Below are positions 1 through 5,450 of a stretch of 6,308 nt of DNA, piece after piece. Below the pieces are notes generated by a model, which did no database searches, had not been told where the DNA came from, and saw only the letters and a program-made list of their open reading frames with translations. Numbering within the stretch: position 1 is the stretch's first letter; the number at the start of each line of letters is the position of its first letter. The translations under genes were made by a program, and so were the position numbers. The stretch lies in assembly GCA_937121005.1 (NCBI GenBank), contig CAKZKB010000019.1, positions 1 to 6,308 of the forward strand. The letters are read 5' to 3'. Source of the stretch: an uncultured cyanobacterium (GTDB taxonomy: Bacteria; Cyanobacteriota; Cyanobacteriia; Cyanobacteriales; Geitlerinemataceae).

Positions 1-1
1 G

Positions 2-325
2 GACGGTCAGTTGTTGGCCGCGAGCAGCTACGATGGTAAGGTGCGACTCTGGCAGTGGCCGGGGGGCGATCGCGTTGGCGAACTGACGGGAAACGGTAAG
101 GCGATAACGGCCATGGCTTGGGCGGGGAACGATATGCTAGCGGGGGGAAGCGGCGACGGAACTCTCTATATTTGGGATCCGCAACAGAGAACGAGGCTAG
201 CAACCCTATCGGTCAGTGGCGGGGCGGTGATGGCGATCGCGTTAACGGCTACGGGCGATCGGTTATTGGCAGGATGTACTGATGGGACGATCGAAATTTG
301 GGAACGGCAAGGGGATAATGGCTGA
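2..325 (+). CDS. WD40-repeat protein, C-terminal part (5' end outside window)
   Basis: The frame is open from the left edge and ends in TGA at 323-325, giving 107 residues of the C-terminus. Three WD40 blade ends are visible: YDGKVRLW (residues 10-17), GDGTLYIW (51-58) and TDGTIEIW (93-100). They are spaced 41 and 42 residues apart, as in a beta-propeller. WD40 propellers are protein-interaction scaffolds; in cyanobacteria they are often fused to kinase, NTPase or caspase-like domains, but any such domain would lie upstream and cannot be seen. The usual Gly-His dipeptide at the start of each repeat is missing (GNGKAIT and SGGAVMA instead), so the repeats are degenerate. The protein ends seven residues after the last Trp, which suits a natural propeller end. 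Several TTG codons occur near the left edge, but WD40 sequence runs through them, so none is taken as the start. The fold is secure; the function is unknown. Confidence 0.85.
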   Translation, partial: DGQLLAASSYDGKVRLWQWPGGDRVGELTGNGKAITAMAWAGNDMLAGGSGDGTLYIWDPQQRTRLATLSVSGGAVMAIALTATGDRLLAGCTDGTIEIWERQGDNG

Positions 326-431
326 CAATTAATTCCCCTTCGGCGGTTCGTTCCACTTGTAGATCGGGGTTTTCTTGGCAGAAACGATCGAACTTATCGG
401 CGTTAAAAATGGTGGTTGTGAGGTTTTGCAT
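249..431 (-). pseudogene. Uma2-family (DUF820) gene remnant, N-terminal stub
   Basis: A 60-codon minus-strand frame starts with ATG at 431-429. Residues 1-36 resemble the start of cyanobacterial Uma2 proteins: an opening Met-Gln-Asn-Leu-Thr, then FDRFCQENPDLQVERT (residues 14-29) and GELIV (32-36). Full-length members continue with a PD-(D/E)XK-like nuclease fold of roughly 150-200 residues; none of that is present. The homology ends near 324, the stop codon of the plus-strand WD40 gene, and the remaining 24 codons are antisense to WD40 sequence. I infer that a deletion or rearrangement removed the rest of the gene. A short expressed peptide cannot be excluded, but the nuclease motifs are absent. 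The family match is from memory of the conserved N-terminus, not from an alignment. Confidence 0.55.
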
Positions 432-508
432 GACAATTGCAGCATTTTTTGTTGTTATCGATTTTTGTGCGATCGACTCTAGAATTGCGGTTATCAGTTT
501 CCATAGAA

Positions 509-521
509 TGTAATGATTACA
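509..521. promoter_or_regulatory. 13-bp perfect palindrome, possible operator
   Basis: TGTAAT-G-ATTACA is a perfect inverted repeat of 6 bp around one central base. It lies 78 bp upstream of the Uma2 remnant start and about 200 bp upstream of the small gene at 725. It has the size of a binding site for a dimeric regulator, but it does not match the NtcA pattern (GTA-N8-TAC), because the spacing is five. It may also be chance in AT-rich DNA. Confidence 0.2.
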
Positions 522-598
522 AAAATGATAGCACGCCCAACATCCTGTTTGCTACTAGGAGCGTCTCGCTCTCGATCGCCCTCTAAATTGTTCCCAAA

Positions 599-612
599 GC
601 GATCGCGATCGC
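599..612. repeat. Two overlapping HIP1 octamers
   Basis: GCGATCGCGATCGC contains two copies of the HIP1 octamer GCGATCGC sharing a GC dinucleotide (599-606 and 605-612). Other exact copies in the window start at 66, 233, 1118, 1535, 2351, 3060, 4177, 5528 and 5724. HIP1 is a known over-represented word in cyanobacterial genomes and is the main taxonomic clue here. Confidence 0.9.
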
Positions 613-714
613 AGTTTTGCCCGATCGAGATCGCATCGAAACTCGATCCAGTTCACTCGTTTGTAGGGGGATCGATCGCATAAAGTTTTTGTAAAGTCGG
701 TCATAGTGGGGTGT

Positions 715-719
715 AAGGA
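715..719 (+). promoter_or_regulatory. Ribosome binding site of the small gene
   Basis: AAGGA lies five bases before the ATG at 725. This is a good Shine-Dalgarno match at good spacing, and it favours ATG 725 over the in-frame GTG at 740 and ATG at 743. Confidence 0.6.
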
Positions 720-724
720 TCTGT

Positions 725-970
725 ATGGGTTGCGATCGAGTGATGACCAAACCCCAAGTCGCCCTAATTCCGGGTGCAATTTCTGAAATTTTGGCTTCTG
801 CGGCTGAAACCGGGCAAATCGCCATTGCCGATCGCTACGGTTTGATGGCGGCGGTGATGGACGAGTCCCTTGGCGAAGACGATCGTCGCTGTATCGATCG
901 GTTGCTGCGATCGATCCAACGGGGACGAATTCGCGTGGTGAACGATTTGTGCGTGAAAGCCAAGCTCTAA
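725..970 (+). CDS. Small conserved-type cyanobacterial protein of unknown function
   Basis: This 81-residue protein has no function I can name. The core around residues 32-75 (AIADRYGLMAAVMDESLG, then an acidic stretch, then RRCIDRLLRSIQRGRIRVVND) resembles short cyanobacterial hypothetical proteins I remember, but I cannot verify that by search. It is probably mostly helical: an Ala-rich helix at about 18-28, a helix through ADRYGLMAAVMDE and an Arg-rich helix near 54-69. There is no signal peptide, membrane segment or metal-binding Cys pair. The start at 725 is chosen for its AAGGA site. ATG 743, which opens MTKPQVALIP, is the alternative if residues 1-6 prove not to be conserved. The gene is followed after 60 nt by the DUF255 gene in the same direction, with no obvious terminator between, so co-transcription is possible. 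Coding status is likely because a clean frame, a ribosome binding site and a plausible composition coincide. Confidence 0.72.
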   Translation: MGCDRVMTKPQVALIPGAISEILASAAETGQIAIADRYGLMAAVMDESLGEDDRRCIDRLLRSIQRGRIRVVNDLCVKAKL

Positions 971-1030
971 ATTCCATAATTTGTAGTAGGATAACGAATA
1001 GAGACCGAACGTAGCATCCCTCTATTTTTC

Positions 1031-3118
1031 ATGGCCAACCGCCTCGCCAACACCCAAAGCCTCTACCTTCGCAAACACGCTGAAAATCCCATCGATTGGT
1101 GGCCCTGGTGCGACGACGCGATCGCCACGGCCCGCCGCGACGACAAACCGATTTTCCTCTCGATTGGATATTCGAGTTGCCACTGGTGTACGGTGATGGA
1201 AGGGGAAGCCTTTTCCGACGATCGCGTGGCGCAATATTTGAATGCCAACTTTTTACCCATTAAGGTCGATCGCGAAGAACGCCCCGATCTCGACAGTATT
1301 TATATGCAAGCCTTGCAAATGATGGTGGGGCAAGGGGGCTGGCCGCTCAATATCTTTTTACTGCCCGAAGATCTCGTTCCCTTTTACGGCGGCACGTATT
1401 TTCCGTTGCAGCCGCGTTACGGACGGCCGGGCTTTTTAGAAGTGCTACAAAAGCTGCGCCAATATTACGATATCGAAAAAGAGAAGTTGCAGGGGATCCG
1501 CGATGAAATGCTCGCAACCTTACAACAATCGGCCGCGATCGCGGTTGCATCGCCAGAAACCATGCCCCTGGACGGATCGCTTTTATTGCGCGGTTTAGAA
1601 ACCAGTACGGCGATTATTTCTGGGGGAGGATTTGGCAACAGTTTCCCGATGATTCCCTATGCAACTGTGGCGTTGCAAGCAACATTATACAATTACGAGT
1701 CCAAGCACGACCCTCGACAGGTTGCCGAACGCCGAGGTCTCGATCTGGCATTGGGGGGCATTTTCGACCATGTTGCGGGTGGGTTTCATCGCTACACTGT
1801 CGATCCGACTTGGACGGTGCCCCACTTTGAAAAAATGCTCTACGATAACGGTCAGATTTTAGAGTATTTGTCCGATTTGTGGGCAGTAGGAATCCAAGAA
1901 CCGGCCTTCGATCGCGCTGTGGATTTAACCGTAGAATGGTTGCGGCGCGAAATGACAGCACCCGAAGGGTATTTTTATGCCTCTCAAGATGCCGATAGTT
2001 TCGTCACTGGCGAAGAACGCGAACCGGAAGAAGGCGCGTTTTATGTCTGGAGCGATGCGGAGTTACAATCGGCCCTCGATGGGGTAGAATACGTGGAATT
2101 GCAGCAGCAATTTACCGTCAGTGGTGCGGGGAATTTTGAGGGTCAAAATGTCTTGCAGCGACAAGAAGCTGGCGAAATCAGCGACACCTTAGAAACTGCA
2201 CTGGCGAAACTATTTATACTGCGCTACGGCGCACCGCCAGAAGAGGTGAAAACCTTTCCACCCGCGCGGAACAATGCCGAAGCCAAACAGAAAAAATGGC
2301 CCGGACGCATTCCGGCGGTGACTGATACGAAAGGAATTGTCTCTTGGAACGCGATCGCCATTTCTGGCTTGGCGCGATCGGCGGCGGTATTCGGACGATC
2401 GTCCTATTTAGAGTTGGCGCGATCGGCGGCAGATTTCATTTTAGATCGTCAGTGGATTGACGATCGTCTCTATCGGGTTAACTACGAAGGCGAAACCTCC
2501 GTTTTGGCACAGTCAGAAGACTATGCGTTGCTAATCAAAGCCTTACTGGATCTGTACGAGGCCTGTTTGGCATTTGGGGATGCTGAAGCCAAAACCTATT
2601 TTCAAAAAGCCATGGACGTGCAGGCTGAATTTGACGAGCATCTCTGGAGTATTGACTTAGGTGGTTATTTCAATGCGGCCAGCGATGCTAGTGGCGATCT
2701 TATCGTCCGCGAACGCAGTTACATGGATAACGCTACGCCATCAGCAAACGGGGTGGCGATGGCTAATTTAGTTCGCCTGATGTTACTAACGGGGAATTTA
2801 GACTATCTCGATCGCGCTGAAGCGGGGTTAAAAGCGTTTGCAGTGGTGATGGAAAAATCGCCGCAAGCCTGCCCGAGTTTGTTTGGAGCCTTAAACTGGT
2901 ATTTGAATGCGACGCTGGTGCGGACAACGACGGGAGAAAGTGCGTTCGTTCAGCAGCAATATTTCCCGACAATGGCGTTAGTGGACTATCCCAATTTGCC
3001 GGATAATTCTATTGCCATGGTCTGTCGGGGGTTGGCCTGTTTGGATCCGGCCAAGGATCGCGATCGCATGGTGGCGCAAATTCAAAAGTGTCAGACGCGA
3101 TCGGGGATCGCAAATTAA
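1031..3118 (+). CDS. DUF255 thioredoxin-domain protein (YyaL/SPATA20-like)
   Basis: The 695-residue product matches the full-length DUF255 family, which includes bacterial YyaL and mammalian SPATA20; the reaction is not established. The N-terminal thioredoxin-like domain (about 1-165) opens with the family signature NRLA...HAENPIDWWPW (3-26). It carries Cys50-His-Trp-Cys53 within SIGYSSCHWC, then KVDREERPD (78-86) and GGWPLNIFLLP (102-112). The rest is an alpha/alpha-barrel region related to sugar-epimerase and glycosidase folds. It shows GGGFGNSFPMIPY (198-210), GGIFDHVAGGFHRY (242-255), VPHFEKMLYDNGQ (263-275), SQDADS (318-323) and EEGAFYVW (333-340). CHWC is followed by Thr where many relatives have His. 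The start is fixed by the conserved N-terminus although no clear Shine-Dalgarno site precedes it. The stop lies inside a heptamer repeat. There is no signal peptide, so a cytoplasmic location is expected. A role in thiol redox or carbohydrate handling is only a family-level guess. No frameshift is seen. Confidence 0.95.
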   Translation: MANRLANTQSLYLRKHAENPIDWWPWCDDAIATARRDDKPIFLSIGYSSCHWCTVMEGEAFSDDRVAQYLNANFLPIKVDREERPDLDSIYMQALQMMVGQGGWPLNIFLLPEDLVPFYGGTYFPLQPRYGRPGFLEVLQKLRQYYDIEKEKLQGIRDEMLATLQQSAAIAVASPETMPLDGSLLLRGLETSTAIISGGGFGNSFPMIPYATVALQATLYNYESKHDPRQVAERRGLDLALGGIFDHVAGGFHRYTVDPTWTVPHFEKMLYDNGQILEYLSDLWAVGIQEPAFDRAVDLTVEWLRREMTAPEGYFYASQDADSFVTGEEREPEEGAFYVWSDAELQSALDGVEYVELQQQFTVSGAGNFEGQNVLQRQEAGEISDTLETALAKLFILRYGAPPEEVKTFPPARNNAEAKQKKWPGRIPAVTDTKGIVSWNAIAISGLARSAAVFGRSSYLELARSAADFILDRQWIDDRLYRVNYEGETSVLAQSEDYALLIKALLDLYEACLAFGDAEAKTYFQKAMDVQAEFDEHLWSIDLGGYFNAASDASGDLIVRERSYMDNATPSANGVAMANLVRLMLLTGNLDYLDRAEAGLKAFAVVMEKSPQACPSLFGALNWYLNATLVRTTTGESAFVQQQYFPTMALVDYPNLPDNSIAMVCRGLACLDPAKDRDRMVAQIQKCQTRSGIAN

Positions 3119-3143
3119 AAATTAGAAATTAAAAATTAAAAAT
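3113..3143. repeat. Heptanucleotide tandem repeat (AATTAAA)n
   Basis: There are four consecutive 7-bp units: AATTAAA at 3113, AATTAGA at 3120, AATTAAA at 3127 and AATTAAA at 3134. A partial unit AAT follows at 3141-3143. The first unit supplies the last Asn codon and the TAA stop of the DUF255 gene. Heptanucleotide short tandem repeats are a recognised feature of cyanobacterial genomes; their copy number tends to vary between strains. Confidence 0.8.
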
Positions 3144-3163
3144 GAGGATCCTGTTTTTAATTT
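3133..3163. terminator. AT-rich hairpin between convergent genes
   Basis: The perfect 10-bp arms AAATTAAAAA (3133-3142) and TTTTTAATTT (3154-3163) flank an 11-base loop that contains the palindrome AGGATCCT. The hairpin sits 15 bp after the DUF255 stop and 50 bp after the stop of the minus-strand Uma2 gene. It could serve either transcript. The stem has no G or C and the T-run is part of the arm, so this is not a classical intrinsic terminator. It is reported because of its position and perfect pairing. Confidence 0.35.
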
Positions 3164-3212
3164 CGCAGTTTTCGCACTGGAGCGATCGGCGGACTTCTTT
3201 GAGCGATCCATA

Positions 3213-3989
3213 TCAAATCTCATTCGGATCGATACCCAGTTCTTGCAATCGTGCCGCCAAGCGATCGGCCCGTTCTTTTTCTTGCTCGATCCGCAGCCGA
3301 TCTAACTGACTTTGCTCCCACCCCGTTAACAATAGATTACCCTCAGTATCCCACCATCGCAACCATTGCTGAGTCTGGTTTTGATAGCGACCGTGCCACA
3401 ATCCTAACTCTACCCCCATAGGTTCGATCGGATAGTGACCGCGATCGTTGGGAGTCATTTTCTCGTAGCTTCCGCTCACTAAAGTATACACCTCCAGTTT
3501 ACCCGTGCTGATGACAAAAATACCGTAGTAAGAAATGTGAAGGATATTTTCGTACACCCAAAACTTACCCGGACGCTGGCCTCGTTCCAAATTAGATCGC
3601 GACAAAGGGGTTTTGTCTCGTTCTTCGTCTCCGTTTCCACTGGCAAATTCTAACGCGATCGTCGGCGACATAAACTCTCGCCAATAGACGTAAGAACGGC
3701 GAATTTGACCGTCTAATTCGGGGGGGACATTGCCGACATAAAACCAATCTGGGGCTTCGGCCCCCGCTTCGGGGGGATTGGTTTCGCGCCAATAAATGCC
3801 GCAATCTTGTCCGATCGCGTATTGTCCGTCGGGATGCAGTTGCTCTAAAATAGGGGCGATCGAATCCGTGAGTAGAATGCTTTGTGGATGTTCCTGAAAG
3901 TTCTTCACGAAAGTACCATCGGATTCGGGTAACTGGGTATGGTCGGGAAATGGAGGCGGGAGAATAACTTTTTGCTGGCTTTGAGTCAT
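3213..3989 (-). CDS. Uma2-family (DUF820) protein, restriction-endonuclease-like fold
   Basis: The 258-residue product is read from ATG 3989-3987 to TGA 3215-3213. Uma2 (DUF820) proteins have a PD-(D/E)XK-type fold and are greatly expanded in cyanobacteria; their role is unknown. The expected acidic positions are visible. Asp81 lies in APDWFYVG after a Gly-Ile-Tyr-Trp strand, and Glu114 lies in PTIALEFASG. A charged segment follows, then KFWVYE with Lys142, a candidate for the family's conserved lysine, then ISYYGIFVIS (152-161). In many relatives the region after the Glu reads as D...K..Y...GV.EYW; here it is diverged. The C-terminus (about 225-250, EQSQLDRLRIEQEKERADRL) is a predicted coiled coil, common in cyanobacterial members. 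A TTG 12 bases upstream (3999-4001) is in frame, but it lies in the heptamer repeat, so ATG 3989 is preferred; no Shine-Dalgarno site is seen. The gene is convergent with the DUF255 gene and divergent from the methyltransferase. Confidence 0.85.
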   Translation of the reverse strand: MTQSQQKVILPPPFPDHTQLPESDGTFVKNFQEHPQSILLTDSIAPILEQLHPDGQYAIGQDCGIYWRETNPPEAGAEAPDWFYVGNVPPELDGQIRRSYVYWREFMSPTIALEFASGNGDEERDKTPLSRSNLERGQRPGKFWVYENILHISYYGIFVISTGKLEVYTLVSGSYEKMTPNDRGHYPIEPMGVELGLWHGRYQNQTQQWLRWWDTEGNLLLTGWEQSQLDRLRIEQEKERADRLAARLQELGIDPNEI

Positions 3990-3991
3990 TT

Positions 3992-4015
3992 CAACGAACA
4001 ACGAGCAACGAACAA
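3992..4015. repeat. Heptanucleotide tandem repeat (CAACGAA)n
   Basis: There are three 7-bp units, CAACGAA (3992-3998), CAACGAG (3999-4005) and CAACGAA (4006-4012), then a partial CAA (4013-4015). The array begins two bases upstream of the Uma2 start codon and occupies the place where its ribosome binding site would be. It is of the same class as the array at 3113 but has a different unit. Confidence 0.8.
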
Positions 4016-4027
4016 TACTTCGGGATG

Positions 4028-4040
4028 AAGCCGGAGGCTT
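4028..4040. other. Short hairpin in the Uma2 leader
   Basis: AAGCC-GGA-GGCTT forms a perfect 5-bp stem with a 3-base loop, inside the presumed untranslated leader of the minus-strand Uma2 transcript. The overlapping pair CTTC (4018-4021) and GAAG (4027-4030) offers a second, mutually exclusive stem. A regulatory role is not shown. Confidence 0.3.
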
Positions 4041-4064
4041 GGATATAACGAACGGTTTTTATTT

Positions 4065-4070
4065 ATTATA
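4065..4070 (-). promoter_or_regulatory. Consensus -10 box for the Uma2 gene
   Basis: Read on the minus strand, 4070-4065 is a perfect TATAAT, 75 bp before the Uma2 ATG. No convincing -35 box is found at 16-18 bp spacing, so the promoter would depend on the -10 alone or on an activator. The plus-strand TATTAT at 4064-4069 could similarly serve the methyltransferase, but it also lacks a -35. Confidence 0.35.
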
Positions 4071-4090
4071 CACGCGATCGGTTCTTTTGG

Positions 4091-4168
4091 TGTAGGTTGG
4101 GTAGAGGAACGATACCCAACGCCATCACGCTTCGGTTGTTGGGTTTTCATGCTTCAACCCAACCTACA
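4091..4168. repeat. Palindromic GTTGGGT-type repeat element (78 bp)
   Basis: The perfect 12-bp terminal inverted repeats TGTAGGTTGGGT (4091-4102) and ACCCAACCTACA (4157-4168) enclose a partly symmetrical centre. Inside, ACCCAAC (4114-4120) and GTTGGGT (4138-4144) pair with the adjacent outer arms, so each half can fold into its own hairpin, or the whole can form one long stem. This looks like the small dispersed palindromic, MITE-like repeats common in cyanobacterial spacers; it encodes no transposase. It ends 18 bp before the methyltransferase start. The apparent in-frame extension upstream of that gene (from 4097) is simply translation of this element. Confidence 0.75.
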
Positions 4169-4186
4169 AAATTTCGGCGATCGCAG

Positions 4187-5326
4187 ATGAAAATGCAGCA
4201 ACTAACACTATTTAACAATTTTGTTTCCGATATCCCCAAAACTGAAGGGATCAAATACGCCGGATCGAAGTTAAAACTGCTTTCCCATATTTTGAAGCTG
4301 GCAAAGAAGGTAGAAGCCAAAACAGTTTTAGATGGGTTTGCGGGGACGACTCGCGTCTCTCAAGCATTAGCCAAGTTAGGATATCATGTTGTTTGTAACG
4401 ATATTTCTGTGTGGTCGGAAGTCTTCGGAACCTGCTATCTCCTCAACCAAAAACGGCCGGAAGAGTATAAAGAATTAATTGACTATTTAAATGCTGTCCC
4501 GCCAGTTGATGGTTGGTTTACCGAAATGTATGGCGGCGATGCAAATGATGGCTGTGCGGTAGGAGAAGATGGACTTAAGAAATTGTGGCAACGTCATAAC
4601 ACGCGCAAACTTGATGGCATTCGCCAAGCGATCGATCGCCTCAATCTCGACAAGGTAGAAAAAGCCGTCGCCTTAACCAGTTTAATTTTAGCACTCGATC
4701 GCGTCGATAATACTCTCGGACATTTCGTTTCCTACCTCAAAAAATGGTCGCCGCGTTCCTACGATCGCCTGAGACTAAAAGTGCCTGCGGTTTGGACAAC
4801 TGCTGGCGAACATCAAGTCTTTCGAGGTGATATTTTTGACTTACTTCCTCGCATTTCCACCGATCTGGCCTATTTCGATCCGCCTTACGGGTCGAATAAC
4901 GAAAAAATGCCACCGTCGCGAGTTCGCTATGCTTCATACTATCACATCTGGAAAACAGTTTGTCTGGGCGATCGTCCCCCGGTGGTGGGAAAAGCCAAAC
5001 GCAGACAAGATACCGCAGATACTGTCGCCGCTTCTATTTTTGAAGAATTTCGCCAGAATGAAGAGGGAAAATATATCGCCGTCGCCGCCATCGATCGCCT
5101 CTTGCGATCGGTCAATTCTCGCTGGATCGTGCTATCCTATAGTTCCGGTGGGAGAGCGACTGCGACCGAACTCAACGATGTCGTTCAGAAAAACGGTCAA
5201 TTGCTCGATATTGTCGAAATCGACTACAAGCAAAACGTGATGGCAGGTATGAAATGGACGCACGAATGGTTGCGAGACGCAGAAAAACCCAATCGCGAGT
5301 TCTTGTTTTTAATTGAAAAAACCTAA
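4187..5326 (+). CDS. D12-class N6-adenine DNA methyltransferase
   Basis: The 379-residue enzyme should transfer a methyl group from S-adenosylmethionine to adenine N6 in a specific DNA site. Motif order is that of D12-class enzymes. KYAGSK (23-28) is motif X; DGFAGTTRV (49-57) is motif I, the cofactor loop; GDIFDLL (214-220) precedes the catalytic DPPYG (231-235), motif IV; IVLSYSSGG (314-322) follows. After DPPYG come SRVRYASYYHIWKT and a GKAKRR segment, unlike the Dam/GATC pattern and closer to M.FokI-type relatives, so the target site cannot be inferred. The region about 100-200 is probably the target-recognition part. ATG 4187 (or ATG 4193, two codons on) is chosen because the open frame upstream is a palindromic repeat; no Shine-Dalgarno site is seen. 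No restriction endonuclease partner is recognised nearby, so it is probably solitary. The frame is intact, with all visible catalytic motifs. Confidence 0.92.
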   Translation: MKMQQLTLFNNFVSDIPKTEGIKYAGSKLKLLSHILKLAKKVEAKTVLDGFAGTTRVSQALAKLGYHVVCNDISVWSEVFGTCYLLNQKRPEEYKELIDYLNAVPPVDGWFTEMYGGDANDGCAVGEDGLKKLWQRHNTRKLDGIRQAIDRLNLDKVEKAVALTSLILALDRVDNTLGHFVSYLKKWSPRSYDRLRLKVPAVWTTAGEHQVFRGDIFDLLPRISTDLAYFDPPYGSNNEKMPPSRVRYASYYHIWKTVCLGDRPPVVGKAKRRQDTADTVAASIFEEFRQNEEGKYIAVAAIDRLLRSVNSRWIVLSYSSGGRATATELNDVVQKNGQLLDIVEIDYKQNVMAGMKWTHEWLRDAEKPNREFLFLIEKT

Positions 5327-5365
5327 AGTTTTAGCTGTAAGTATTCAGACTCGCGGTCAAGATAT

Positions 5366-5441
5366 CCCCTAGTTTTTCATTAACCCCAAAATCACGATCG
5401 CGAGGATCCACAATAGGGGGTGTCTTTTTCCCTATCCCCCT
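5366..5441. other. Spacer with mutually exclusive C-run/G-run stems
   Basis: The G-run ATAGGGGG (5413-5420) can pair in three ways. It can pair with the upstream CCCCTA (5366-5371). It can pair with CCCTAT (5430-5435) across a loop containing TTTTT. It can also pair with CCCCCT (5436-5441). The region follows the methyltransferase stop by 40-115 bp and may act as its transcript end. It lacks the stem-then-T-run layout of a standard terminator: the T-run is in the loop. Confidence 0.3.
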
Positions 5442-5450
5442 CGAAAGCCC

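Larger units (their letters stand above)
432..724. other. Non-coding spacer rich in CGATCG words
   Basis: No credible gene is seen in these 293 bases. The left half is AT-rich and carries a 13-bp palindrome at 509-521. The right half (about 573-680) is dense in CGATCG and GATCG words, including two overlapping HIP1 octamers. The frames open here are arginine-rich on the minus strand and low in complexity, a by-product of the CGATCG words. The promoter of the small gene at 725 should lie near the right end, but I cannot pick -35 and -10 boxes with confidence. Confidence 0.6.

Noticed and set aside
509..521. NtcA nitrogen-control site
   Set aside because: The half-sites GTA and TAC are separated by five bases, not the eight required.
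559..571. GAGCG-TCT-CGCTC hairpin as a terminator
   Set aside because: A 5-bp stem without a T-run and not downstream of any gene reading towards it; probably a small repeat or chance.
555..977. Long minus-strand frame overlapping the small gene
   Set aside because: It is Arg/Ser-rich with no domain character, runs antisense to a plus-strand gene that has a ribosome binding site, and is open because of CGATCG words.
1614..1961. Minus-strand frame within the DUF255 gene
   Set aside because: It lies antisense to well-conserved DUF255 motifs, and its composition is typical of a shadow frame.
4097..4186. A 30-residue N-terminal extension of the methyltransferase
   Set aside because: These codons are translation of the 78-bp palindromic repeat and the bases after it. 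The sequence has no methyltransferase character, and ATG 4187 or 4193 starts 20 or so residues before motif X as expected.
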